This document shows, piece by piece, positions 22,096-34,115 of a stretch of 64,000 bases of DNA. Position 1 is the first letter of the stretch. Each line of letters starts with the position of its first letter. Position numbers and translations under genes: made by a program. Source of the stretch: Mantis religiosa (lineage: Eukaryota; Arthropoda; Insecta; Mantodea; Mantidae); NCBI GenBank assembly GCA_030765055.1, contig CM060955.1:99446024-99510023 (forward strand), given 5' to 3'. The notes under the pieces are model-generated. The model saw only the letters and a list, made by a program, of their open reading frames with translations. It searched no databases and was not told the origin of the DNA.

Positions 22096-24351
22096 TGCAT
22101 AAGGCCTACCTTAATCTGTGTTTCGAATTCATTAGATAGATATTTCCCTATCACATATTTTTACTACTAATGAGCGTTAAGACAATATCTGAAACGTTCA
22201 TGGACGTGTAAACGTAACTATGCAACAGACTCTAGAAAACTAAATAGGTTTACGCCATTCTAAGATATTCGTTAAAACTTGCCTTGCATTTATTAGGAAG
22301 ATTTAAACGCAGAAAATACCAATATGTTTAGATTTGTATTTGTTTTAAAATTGTCATAAGGTAGTATTCGAGGTAATGATAACAGTTCTATAGATATAAA
22401 TATGATATGCATAGTGTTATATCCCCAGTGACTCACATTCTGGTATTAATGGCAGTTTTTACAGATATTTTGGGAATAGTCCCAAAAGTTGTAAAATATT
22501 AATAGATTATCCACTAAGGCTATTATCATTTTCACACCTACATAATTCAAATTTGGGACGAATTTTGTTCATTATGTTGTTCTACATATTTTCAAATCGG
22601 TATACGCTGCGGTTCTTCTATACTTCGTAAATGTTAAGAGGGCTTTGTCTTTTACTTTCAAATTTCTTTCGATTTCATATAAATTTAGAACGATGCATAG
22701 ATTTCTGGGTCTAATATAATGGCAGACTCATTTTGGGCTTCCTCCTGTAAGTCACTCTTTATCATATTTGAAAACATTTACAGAATAAGATTCCTGGTAT
22801 GTGAATAAACGTTAGTGTTTTACCAGTACAAACCGAATTTTAATTTATGAACAAATATGCCTCATTTTCTTACATATGTCATTTCAAATCGTACATGAAC
22901 TTAGATCTTCCTATTTAGATATGTGCACATTCCAAAGAAAAAATAAATTACATCCGATTTGTGATCGCCTGTAAGAACAGCATTAATAGGGCATCTTAAA
23001 GGAGTTTAGAACACGCAATTCTCGTTTTAGTTGAGAAATATGACCGTTCCTTGCCCATACCTATTCCTTATTAACCAATGAATTTACAGAACTAGTATAG
23101 AAATGTATATAAGTTCAGTATACATCACAAGATATCCTAACACCCACGAAGTGACAGCGCTAACGAGTAAAATTAACTCATGACGTCATGAAGTACCGTA
23201 GAAACGGTAAGAAATGCTGTTTAGCCAAGGAAACCATGTCGTTTCTGTATAGAATAACGTTATAGTATATAGATATCAACAGAAATGAACACATGCCATT
23301 CATGTTATTCCGACCCTAACACTCCATAAAATATTTTGACCTCAATAGGGTCATTAATTTAATTTGTGGACGCTATCATATTTACCTTGTATAGGTATAA
23401 GTTTTAAACATGGGGCATCATAACAACATAAATCTAAAGCTCAAACTTCACAGCTTGTAGAGTTTCCTTCAGCTTATTGACAGAAATTCCAATTTCATTT
23501 CATCAGAAAAAAGAAGTGTCTTTAAAAAGAAACGAAGAAATTTCTGTGTTAAGCCACAAGCCATGTAGAATGAATGCATCGACAGGGACGTGCTAAGTCT
23601 TCCTTTCATTTAAAATGTTACAAAAGGAAGGATGTCGTCGGCCAATTGATGGTGGCATTAGTACATGTTCTTTTTGTGCCTTCTTAAAAAATAAAAACAC
23701 TTTCCACAAGAGGAGAATAATCGCATTAAAACTCCGCTGGCGTGTAAGGAAAAACGGAGTTGGGGAATTTCGTTTTTATGTCTTTTCTTGTAACTTCACA
23801 AAGATATGAACTGCAGAAAGAATGTTTACTTGTTTCGAATGTCATTCCAGTGCGCATGCAGTGATATAGAAAATTTCTAAACTCTGATATTGGAAACTCT
23901 AATTTGTTACATTCATAAAGCTTTCTACATCAATCCTTCAACAAACTATTCCCACAAAAGCTTATTCTGCTATTTCGTTCAGTTAATCAAGTTTAAAGTT
24001 GAAAAAACGTAAATTGTCAAGTAAAAAGTCCAATTCCTGACTTTTTTGAAAGCACTGTTTTACTTACAGTATCTTATCTTTCACAATTTCAGACAATTAT
24101 AATTTTTTCGAGAATGGTTAAGGCCTCAAAAATTTATACAATGAGATTTAACGAGACCTACAAGTTATATGCAGAAAATTCAAGATATTAATTTAATTCA
24201 TTGCACAAATGTATTACACAGAAGGTATTTTAAACAAAATTTTGAGACTTACTTTTTTTAGAAAATCAAAGGTAGCAATAATGTGTTCATTTTAAAGAAA
24301 GTTTAGGGTGGGGGACTTCTTTGGTGTTACATACTTTGCAGAAGCTAACTA

Positions 24352-25144
24352 CAAGGACTGATCTGATTTTTTTCACAGATGTTTAGTAAAGCAATTCAAT
24401 GTGTACATGAATTTTTTCAAGTAGCCCCCCCCCCTACTTCAATGCACTTTTTATAGCTGCTTCAGAGTTCTCAAAGCGAATACCCCTAAGCTTTGCCTTC
24501 AGTGATGGAAATAAAAAAATTTCACAGTGTATAAGATCGGGGCTATTAGGTGGGTGTGGTACACAGGTAATGTTGAATCGAGCCAGAAGCCGCATGACTT
24601 GATTTGCGACGTGAGGCCGTGCATTGTCATGATGAAGTCGCCACAGTCCGAGAAAGCTCTGGTCGTTTCTTTGTAATGTACTTCCTCAGTGTAGCCAATA
24701 CTGACGTGTAGTATGCTGCTGTAACAGTAGTGTGAGGGGGGACTGCATGCTGGTAAATCATTTCATTACAGTCAAAAAATGTGATCACCAGCACTTTCCC
24801 TGCAGATGGAACAACTTTTGCCTTTTCTTGGTGTTGGAGAACCTGGCGATTTCTACACTGTGCTGGCTTGTTCTCCTTCAGGATCATAATGATGCAGCTA
24901 ATCAACAAAGACAAAGCTTAGGGGTATTCGATTTGAGAACTGTGAAGCAGTGCTCAAGAAAAGTGAGGCGATTCTCAAGGACCTGACAAAGAATGGTCTG
25001 CAGCACGTGTTCAAGGACTGCCAGAGATGCTATAAAAAGTACATTGAAGTAAGAGGGGACTACTTTGAAAAAGATTATTTAAACATTAAATTGCAGTAAT
25101 AAACGTTCTGTGAACAAAATTCAGTCTTTGTTAATCAGCCCTTG
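24352..25144 (-). mobile_element. snapback mariner-type element (793 bp) between TA dinucleotides
   Basis: TA flanks are at 24350-24351 and 25145-25146. The ends read CAAGGACTGATCTGA and CAAGGGCTGATTAAC inward. The left arm (about 24352-24510) and the longer right arm (about 24905-25144) are inverted copies; the left lacks about 80 bases present in the right. The arms share TTCTCAAA(T/G)CGAATACCCC and TACTTCAATG(T/C)AC blocks. Confidence 0.8.
24627..24914 (-). pseudogene. mariner transposase remnant
   Basis: The - strand reads KVVPSAGKVLVITFFDCNE, MIYQHAVPPHTTVTAAYY and ATLRKYITKKRPELS. These correspond to the central part of mariner transposases (compare AGKVMV, VYQHVVPAHT and RRKRPHL in the family at 34.1 kb). 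The N-terminal DNA-binding part is absent, and the C-terminal part lies duplicated in both arms. Confidence 0.75.
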
Positions 25145-25170
25145 TATTTAACATACAATTTTTAAATGTA

Positions 25171-25397
25171 CCTCCTCCAACGTTAAGTTATATCGGACGA
25201 TGAATGAATTAGGTGAAATGATGCTCTAATAATCCCAGGATCCATGGGGCTTAGAGTTGCCAAACATTCATCTTTCAAAATAAGGGTAAACTCCGGAAGA
25301 AAATCCTTATCTAGATAATTTGCCCTAGCCAAGACTGGAACTCGGGACCTCTTGAACGTGAGGCAGATACGCTACCACCTACGCTAACGGGGTGGGA
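25171..25397 (-). repeat. SINE-A
   Basis: Antisense copy CCTCCTCCAACGTTAAG to TACGCTAACGGGGTGGG with the usual internal blocks. It lies 27 bases from the end of the snapback mariner. Confidence 0.8.
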
Positions 25398-25463
25398 TTT
25401 TTCGTTATCGAAGTCTACTTTCGCATATACACTTATACATATACATCCTCTCGTAAACACACA

Positions 25464-25710
25464 GGGCCACGCCGAGGCCGAACGGTTACACCGCTTGACT
25501 CTCATCAAGGTGGCCCGGGTTGATCCCAGGCGACCGCAAAGTGAGATTTTTGATAGACAACACGGAGCTGGGCGGGTTTTCTCCGGGATCTCCGGTTTCC
25601 CCCGCCATCTCATTCCTCAAGTTCTCCACCTTCATGTCATGTATCATCAGTGTTAAAGCCTGCGGTGCAGGATGACGTAGGTAAAAGCGGGCGTTAAACA
25701 TTACACATTC
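25464..25710 (+). repeat. SINE-B
   Basis: It starts GGGCCACGCCGAGGCCGAAC, with GGTTGATCCCAGGCGACCGC, TTTCTCCGGGATCTCCGG and the 3' end GCGGGCGTTAAACATTACAC. The A-box is diverged. Confidence 0.8.
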
Positions 25711-26456
25711 ATTCGTTCTTACACATACGCAAAAGAGGCCTTTTTTATAAAAATTCTTCTTTTGGGTTCAGAGAGAATCAAGAACTGCACTACCGGTGAC
25801 ATCTTGCGTATGAAATTGTAGCCAGAATCGAATACCTACTCCTACTTACTATATGTTAGTAGAGAAAGTGAAAATGAAAAAAAAAAAAAAAGAAACAGAA
25901 AATACAAAAGAAATGTTAAAACTGAAGAAAATATAAACAGTTTGGGACTGTGTTACACAAAAATAGACAAACACGGACAATTTAAATGTGATCGTGAGAA
26001 GAGTGAAAGAAATCGTTTTCTGGCATCGTAATGCTTTATGCATAGGAATATTGACTGGCTCACTTGCCTCCTGATCTAAATCCATGAATTTATTTATTGT
26101 TAGGGACGACTGTTGGCCTCGAGGTACTGGAGTATAGAGTACTTGTGTTTACTAGAAGATAAGAGCAGATCAACGACAGTTCAGTTCTCCGAAGCAGTAC
26201 AAAAAAAGTTTTCCTTTCCTCTCTTTGGAGTCATTGCCTCATGATGCCTATATAGGCAAGTAACCAGCAATACCTACTCTATAGTGGAACAAAGTGTCAT
26301 CGTTGTTTACTATCCGTAAGGAATACCTCAAGATAAAGTTGATTCAAATCGTATATTCTATCTAGTGTGGGTTATCCAATATTTCGGCTGCAGGAATACA
26401 CTGTGTGTCCTGCAGTTGCTAAGCTTGTAAAGAGGTATCATGGGGCGTTAGAGATG

Positions 26457-28135
26457 CAGTAGTGGACAAATTATTAGCAAAACTTGTGTTCTAGCACAAA
26501 TTTCTATTTTAATGTATTTATATATAGTTATATGTGAGGTAGCTCCATTTTTAGCATTTCCCTTTATTCTCATACACTTTATCATGCTTATATGGCATAT
26601 GGAGCAATATGATACGATATATGAAATAATATGTGGCACTATTGTATTTTATGCACACCTTTCGTTTGGTTAATTCTGCTTTGGCTTTTCTCCTTATTTG
26701 CCTTCCCATTTTTCAAGTACCCTTTTCGTTAGTTACCTGCATCCTTTAAGGAGTGGCAGGATGGGTAAGGAATGTGCTGGGGTTGGTTTAGCAGGTAGAC
26801 AGATGGTTCATCCAGTTCACCACATCACAAAGGAAGTTTTCAGCCTAGTGTAAAGACGGGTAAAACCAGTGGTTTCTCTAAAGAAAAACGCCAAAGTTGA
26901 AGTCCTGTTGGAACAAAAAGCTCATTCTCTAACAGAAATAAGTAAATTGGTTGGTGTTAGCATTAGCTATGTGAGTAGGTTTGCCAAAAAAATCAAAGAA
27001 AATCTAAGTCCATCACCAAAATGGCATGGGAGGTGTGGCAGAAAACGGGCCACCACAGATGTTTTTGATAGACTTTTTTGTTAAGAAAAGCACGCCAAAA
27101 TAGGCGATTAACTTCAAATCAACTTCAGAGGGTTGCCAGAGAACATGCAACTGAAGTTAGTGCAAGAACAATTCGCAGACGGCTGTTTGATGCTGATCTG
27201 AAGGCAAGGCGACCAATTCAAAAGCAGAAACTAACTCCAGCCATAAAGAAGAAACGTCTACTCTGGGCTATAAAGCACAAAGATTCGAGTCCAGAACAAT
27301 GGGAAAAGGCAAGTAAAATCCATTGTAATTAAAGAAATTAAAGGAAAAAATGAATATAAAACACTTTTTAGCAAAATTCAAGCTTGTTTTATCAAAATTG
27401 TCATTTTATTGAAATTAAACAAATTACTTTATTTTTAAAATAATTACAATAATTTTCATGTTTGCAATCTCATGTAATATTCAGTGATGCATCCTATGTT
27501 TCCGTGGAGATACACATTCCCATTTATATGAGAAGAAGTCTTGCAGAGCACCTGAAGCAGGAGTGTTAGGTGCAACGTGTGAAATATCCTACTAAAATAA
27601 TGGTGTGGGGAGGTGTCTCAACTTATGGACCAGGGCCTTTGCACATTGTAGAAGGCAATAGAATGCCGCTAAGTACAACTTTGTGGTTCCTGTGTACAGT
27701 GAATGGTTTCCATCAGGAGATGGTATTTTCATGCAAGATGGAGTGTCATGCCATCGAGCAAAAAGTGTCAATAAGAAATTCAAAACAAATGAAATTTCTC
27801 AGCTGGATTGGCCAGGAAACAGTCCAGATATGAACCCAATAGAACACCTATGGCATATTATCAAAAAAAAAGTGAAAGCAAAGGGTCCTACTACCAAACT
27901 TAAGTTGATTGAGTCGAGTGAAGATGAAGAAATTCGTGATTTGTGCAAAACCTTAATCCAAGGGATGCCGAGACGAATTTTGGTCTTAATTAAAGCAAAT
28001 TGAGGTCACATTAAATATTAAAATGCTTTTCGTGAAGATTCAGTATCACAGTGCCATCCTATGTATTGTATATTTTTCTTAAATCACAACAAATAAAAAG
28101 ATTTTTCACTTTTGCTAATAATTTGTCCACTACTG
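26457..28135 (+). mobile_element. Tc1-like (DD34E) transposon, near full length, decayed
   Basis: Terminal inverted repeats of about 26 bp read CAGTAGTGGACAAATTATTA at both ends. A TA follows the right end, and the left flank has decayed to TG. The length of 1679 bp is normal for Tc1 elements. A single transposase on the + strand (26869-28003) is broken as described separately. Confidence 0.9.
26869..28003 (+). pseudogene. Tc1-like DD34E transposase, disrupted
   Basis: An N-terminal helix-turn-helix region reads LTEISKLVGVSISYVSRFAK (about 26926-26985). A frameshift at a run of T near 27073 leads into RLTSNQLQRVAREHATEVSA (second HTH) and KKRLLWAIKHKDSSPEQWEK. An AT-rich 165-bp insert at 27310-27474 then separates EK from VIFSDAS, the first catalytic Asp block. 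The frame continues through KIMVWGGVS, shifts near 27690, then GIFMQDGVSCHRAK (second Asp) and SPDMNPIEHLWHI (Glu). Exactly 34 residues lie between the second Asp and the Glu, giving DD34E. The stop is at 28001-28003. The catalytic residues survive but the reading frame does not. Confidence 0.88.
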
Positions 28136-31100
28136 TATTTTTATAGTTATGTCATTCAATTTCTGCCAGTTTCTTTGAATATATGTCTCAGATTTAAAAA
28201 TGTTATAGCGAATACTGCATATTCTTAATGTTCAAGCTCAAAGGAATAAATAAGAAGGTCAAAGATATTTTTAAGTCAATTACCAAAAGGGAAAAATTTA
28301 CATATCATGACCATACCACAATTTTTTTTCAGATTTTGCTAAACTTTGGTATCCAAGGATTACCTTTTGGTGTATTTTTATAATACTGTTTTAACATTTT
28401 TATAACACTTGTACAATCAGTGCCGAAGCTTTTGGTTCCCTATAGGGTTTTGGAAAATTATTTCAATTTTATCATTAACAGTGATACATCTATTTTGGTT
28501 TCAATTTTTCTTTATTTAATGCAGACAGAATTTCGTTGCCATCATGTTCCACACTAGCCGTGAGTGCCCCCCCCCACTCTTTATTGAAGTCAAGTCCAAT
28601 ACAAAACGCTTTAGCCTATGAACGAGATCAGTCCTTAGAAGTGCGTGGAAGAATAGAAACACTTAACTGAGTGATTGGAAGGCATACTTCGCCACGACTG
28701 TCCACAAATCCCCTGGACTTTTCCGTGTAGTCGTTTACAGGCTCAGGATAGAAGGAACAGCAGAAGTTATTTTATTAAATGGAGTGCTAGAATCACGTAA
28801 GGAGAAGGAGGCGATTCAGTATTTCCTCACCAACTTAAAACTTTATACCTTATATCGGCACCTGTCATGTCCTCGATTATACATTTGGAAAGCAGAAATA
28901 GATTCATTTTAAAACCATCCTTTAACTTTATTTTCAATCCCCATTTTCTATCTCTAATACACAAATCAACACTTTTGGCCAAATTTGTGCATTTACACAA
29001 TATAGCTAATGTAAATTAAATACTTCCTTATAATCTTTTGCCCTACCTTCTTTTCAACTCACTTTTATAAATCTGATATTTTGTTGTTTTATCGTTTCTG
29101 TAGCTCCCTTAACTCACATTGGCACATCGGGGAATTGATCTGCGAAACAACTAGTTACTGCAAGTTATATTAAAAAAATCATTTCTTATTTTGAAACACA
29201 CACACATTCACTCCCCAATAATACATACATACATAGCTATTTACAGGCCCTATTGAGGATTAAGGGGAAGAGACTCTATTGAGGGGAGGATTTAATTAAA
29301 GAAAGATTCCTATGCCCCGGAATCGAGGCCGAAATCTCCTATCAAATCTGCATTCTTCAACCTTTTTTTCAAAATGGTGTATACTTACATCACAGAAACT
29401 ATAAAAACTAATATATTACTTTATAAGTTTTGAAGTATTACGTAACATTTCTTTCCAACCATGTACAGAGTGGAGTGTTTTCCATTTATACACTTACATA
29501 TACACTTACATTTTGCATCTTATTTGTGAAAAATGTTTTTTTCAGATGCTGTCCTCCTTTGCAACACATTACGTTGGTCTACAAAGCTTCGCATGACAAT
29601 TGCAAAGAGTTCATGTGTAAAGTGCAATTTTGATTCTTGTTTTCATTATGTCAGCAATCTTCTGACTGGCTGCAAACCTTTTAAAAAGGTAGTCCCAGTC
29701 AAGTTTCAAGAACGTGTTGGCCAAGGAAAACGGAAAATGTGATCAGTAAAAAAACTCATCTTGTTGACACTACAGGCTTTTCAAAGGTTAATCAGTTTTG
29801 CGGTGCAGATATAACATTCTCTGACCATTAGGGAGTAACGTTCAGCATTCACAGTGAGAGTACGTCTCAAAAGAATGTAAGCCGACAATCACCATCATTC
29901 CTATATTTCAGAACGCAGTGGGTTTTTGAGTATACGCCTAGGCCCAACGTTACTTGAGGGTTCTTAGGCACCCAATACCTAAACCTCTGTTTATTCACAC
30001 ACTCTGTCAAGTGAAAAAAAAAGAGCCTCAACAGTCAAATTAGGAGATCAATGAATCTAGAATCAGCATTTGTCCTAATAAGCAATGCGTTAAAAGCTGT
30101 ACTCTCCTCCTTCAGGTGGTGTAATATTTGCACCTTTTACACGTGGAAGTGTAGTCATTATGCAGGCTTCGTGTTAATTGGAATTTTTGTGACTGACTCC
30201 TTGCTGAACGTTGAGGACTTAGCTGAAGAGCAGTACTTACCCCAGAAATTCTCATCAGGTGTGTAAACAATACCTTTGGGAACAACATTCATGAATTGGC
30301 TTACGTTTTCCAACTCCTCCGTGGTTGTGTTGATGTCCAAACACCCTCCGGAACGCCCGCTGCGCTGCTACAACGGACTTGTCACAATTAACTACTCTGA
30401 AAGGAACATAAGCTGCTGAAGGTGCCAGAGCTCCATAGTTTACAAAATGGACATTCTAAGCATAACAGCTTAATGTGATCCCTTACTCCTTCTTTGTAGT
30501 AATGATAATCGAAAATGTCCACTCCGTAGCACCCTTATTCTTTATTTCCATGCGCTTGTAGACAATAAGCACACTGCTTGGCTAACTGCTATGCATTTGA
30601 GTTACAGACCTTTACATATGTAATAAGCAGGCATCGGATCCCATACACCTTTAAAGGGATATGAAGTTCATGAGTCTCGCAGTATATATAACTGCTGACG
30701 TCAGTCCCGGGGACAACACGCAGGTATAGTCCGGTTCGCAACGCGTTGCTTTAGTTTCATTACAACTACTGCTCGCCAAGCAGATAGATCTGCCTTCGAA
30801 GGAGTGCAAGGTGTTTGACATATTCTGTTATTAGCATTACTTACACAACAATTATTGGACAATCTCCATTTTATAAATCAAAAGTTTTGGGTATTATCAA
30901 CAGCTTGAACAATGTAATTTCGAGATGTCTAAAGGCAGTCGAGGAGGTGCCTGAAAAATTAGTAATATACAGAATGCACCACCTACGAAACGAAAAAAAA
31001 AAATTGTCCAGTATTCTACACAAGAATACTGGATTTTCAGTACTGCGTAATATAAGAAATAAACTAAGTCTCGGACAAACACATGTAAATGCAACATTAT

Positions 31101-31224
31101 TTCATATGCAACATTAACGTCATGTGATGTTGAACGAACTTTCTCCCAATATTTTTATATTGTTTCAGCGAGAGGTATAAAAAATTCACATTCGACAATT
31201 TACGAACGTACATGGTTCTTCAAT

Positions 31225-31460
31225 AGCCTCGGTAGCGTAGATGCTAGCATGTCTGTCTCACGTTCAAGAGGTCCTGAGTTCGAATCTCGGTCAGGGTGAG
31301 TTACCTAGATAAGGTTTATCCCGGGGTTTTCCCTTATCCTTCAAGGCGAATGTCGGGTAACTCTAAGCTCCATGGACCCTGGACTCATTTGAGCATCATT
31401 TCACCCAATTCATTCACCGTGCGATATAACTTAACGTTGGGGTGGACGTAAATAAAAAAA
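31225..31460 (+). repeat. SINE-A with clear target-site duplication
   Basis: It runs from AGCCTCGGTAGCGTAG to GGACGTAAATAAAAAAA and is flanked by ATGGTTCTTCAAT (31212-31224) and ATGGTTGTTCAAT (31461-31473). This 13-bp duplication with one mismatch defines the element's ends, including a short A-rich tail. Confidence 0.92.
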
Positions 31461-32245
31461 ATGGTTGTTCAATGTAATTCCCGCATCGAAAACAATGAGG
31501 AGAACGGCATATTGTAACGTTGATTACACTGCGTATCCACTGTTACACAGCGCATCGGTATACTTGTTGACACGGACGTTTGTTGATGTCTCACTTGGTA
31601 TTATATAATACCTGTGTGCTTACATTGATTGGTAAGGTGTGCGCGATTCAAGGTATGGTAATAAGCTACAATTTTAAAAAGCTACCGCCACTTCTACTCT
31701 CAACCTCTTAATAATACATAAATTTACACCGTATGACAAGTGGACAAAACTTTGCACTTTAGGTAGAGTGAAAATAATGGGTTACTTTAGAAATTAAAAA
31801 TTCACCTAACCTAATTTTACACAATTTATCCTACATCTACTGTCGAGTCCAAAACTCCTGACGTTTGAGACATGTCCACCAATATGGGACAAGCAATAGT
31901 GTACCATTGTCTCAGGCCACAGAATAGGTACTTACATATTGCTGCTTGTGAAACTCGAAACAATATCATGTACCTATAAATACTATAGAAAATCAAAACG
32001 AACTAAGGTAAAAGATATGCTTCTTCTGAACAAGTGGGATATCTTGGTAATTTACTCTTATATTTCGTGATGTTTAAAGAAAGTCTGTAAGTATAGATTT
32101 ACTGTTATTTTATTAAATTGATAATAATGAATTCTTTGCTAGCATGAATTAAGTTACTTGTTTTATTGACGTAGTCAGTTGACCGTTATGTTTTCACAAT
32201 TCGATGAACGATAATATGTTGGATTTCCCAAAATAATGCTTACTC

Positions 32246-32493
32246 GGGCCGCGCCGTGGCTCAGTGGTTAGACCGCTTGGCTCTCATCTAGGCGGCCCGG
32301 GTTCGATCCCAGGCGACCGCAAAGTGAGATTTGTGGTGGACAACACGGCGCTGGGAGGGTTTTCTCCGGGACCTCCGGTTTCCCCCGCCATCTCATTCCA
32401 CCAGTGCTCCATCTTCATCTCATGTATCATCAGTGTCCCCGCCTGCGGTGCCGTATGTAGTAAAAGCGGGCGTTAAACACTACACACACACCC
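32246..32493 (+). repeat. SINE-B with clear target-site duplication
   Basis: A full copy from GGGCCGCGCCGTGGCTCAG to ACACTACACACACACCC, flanked by TAATGCTTACTC (32234-32245) and TAATGTTTACTC (32494-32505). The A-box (GTGGCTCAGTGG) and B-box (GGTTCGATCCC) are intact, making it the best reference copy in the window. Confidence 0.92.
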
Positions 32494-32739
32494 TAATGTT
32501 TACTCTAAGACATGGTGCAAATTGCTAAAAGAGGTGTTCAAAGGCCAGAGCATAAGAAACATTCCTTCGCACGAAAGTCGTAATTGTTTAAATTAGAATT
32601 GTTTTCGTATTTATAAAGCTACGAAGGCATTTACCAGAAAGGAAGATCACGCTGCTGAAACGCAAGAAATTTCGGCAAAGACGGGGTTGGTTTTCGTAAA
32701 CCGTTAGGAGGTTTAAATTGAGGAAGTTCAGTTTCCTTT

Positions 32740-33060
32740 TATATCTGAATGACCAAACCTCTGTGCTCCAATTCCTCTACGTCTCCTGGTGGACACGTGG
32801 TCCTAATTCACGTAACCTGAGGGGCTGGGGCATTAGCTTTCCCCAGTGAGGTTTTTCTACCCCTGAGGTGATTTTCGACACCCCTGATTGGCCTCTAGCC
32901 TTATTAGTAGGCTGGGTGGCTTGAAATGTAGCCTCAGAGCCAATCCATGGGAACCGTTCCAGCCCTGCCTATTATACATGGGCCCATCACTCGCCCCCGA
33001 CCGATCACACACTCTCCCTTCCGGGCAACTTGCGATTGCAAGAGAGAACAAAAAAATAAA
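32740..33060. other. GC-richer single-copy stretch
   Basis: A GC-rich block of about 300 bases stands out in this AT-rich intron. No coding frame, tRNA box or LTR end that I can defend. It ends near an AT tail (AAAAAAATAAAATAAAA at about 33049), so it might be a retroposed sequence. Confidence 0.25.
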
Positions 33061-33431
33061 ATAAAAGCTCTCGGATTACAGCAGCGGCGGTAGAGAACAC
33101 TTCCCTGAAATTGCCTTAGTGAAACTGAAGCCTGTCATTAATGTTGCAATATGCTCATCACAGAGCAGGTGCTTTTTGGCTTGGCCTGCACTTCTTTATG
33201 CTAATCACTTCGGCACAGACTCTGTTGGAGAACAAAAGTGTCACATTCGAAATCCTTACAACAAGACTCTCATAGACTTTAACTCCATGATCCTACCATT
33301 AGTGATTTCAATGTATAGATCATAAAAGCCTATTTTGAGAAAATCTGAAATGAAATACGTCAACACCTTTATAGGCAGGTGAGTCAAAAAGCACTAAGTG
33401 GTTTATATAAAACAACAGGAGTTCAAAATAT

Positions 33432-33812
33432 GAACTCATATTCTTATATGGTAAAATATAAGTAAAATATTTCAAATAAATTATTACTTTATAATTTTCT
33501 TTGCTTCTTATCTACAGCAAATAGAGGAAGTATTTAGGTATTTCACCCAAAAATTCATATTTTACTCATATATGGTAAAATAATTGTGCGGTAAAAATAT
33601 TTCAAATAGTTTATTATTTTGTAATTTTCTTTGCTTCTTATCTATAGCAAATAGAGAAAGTATTTAGGCATTCCACCGAAAAATTCATATTTTACTCATA
33701 TATGGTAAAATATGGGGTAAAAATATTTCAAATATTTATTTTATAATTTTCTTTGCTACTTATCTATAGCAAATAGAGAAAGTATTCCACCCAAAAATTC
33801 AGTGTTAAGATT
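33432..33812 (+). repeat. three tandem units of about 125 bp
   Basis: Successive units share CATATATGGTAAAATA, ATATTTCAAATA, TAATTTTCTTTGCTTCTTAT and AGCAAATAGAGAAAGTAT. The TCTA(C/T)AGCAAATAGA string recurs at 33511, 33641 and 33763, giving periods of 130 and 122. Confidence 0.9.
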
Positions 33813-33860
33813 TCATAGAAAACGCACCTTTTGAGACTACCTAAATAAATAAAAAATATT
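33788..33860 (+). repeat. old dispersed repeat, copy 5
   Basis: CCACCCAAAAATTCAGTGTT, AAGATTTCATAGAAAACGCA and CCTTTTGAGACTACCTAAAT follow the family order. It directly continues the last tandem unit. Confidence 0.6.
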
Positions 33861-34115
33861 TAGAAAAATAATCTAATTATATCTGTGAGCACTATAACTC
33901 AAAAATAAAAATTATATTAAGTTGTAAGCTTTGTATTTAATACAGCCTACCCTAAAGGTACGAACCAAAAACTTTCCAGAAAATGCTTTCACCCTAAACT
34001 AGCCTAATTTTGTATGTACGTTTTATATTTTTGAATAATTCTAAGAATTTTGATTAAAAGATATGTTTGTCATGATTTAATGACAAATAAAACATTGTGA
34101 CTTTGTGGGTTCGTA

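Noticed and set aside
30660..30800. Promoter-like patch with AGTATATATAACTGC and a GC-rich follow-up
   Set aside because: No LTR ends, target duplications or downstream coding frame could be found.
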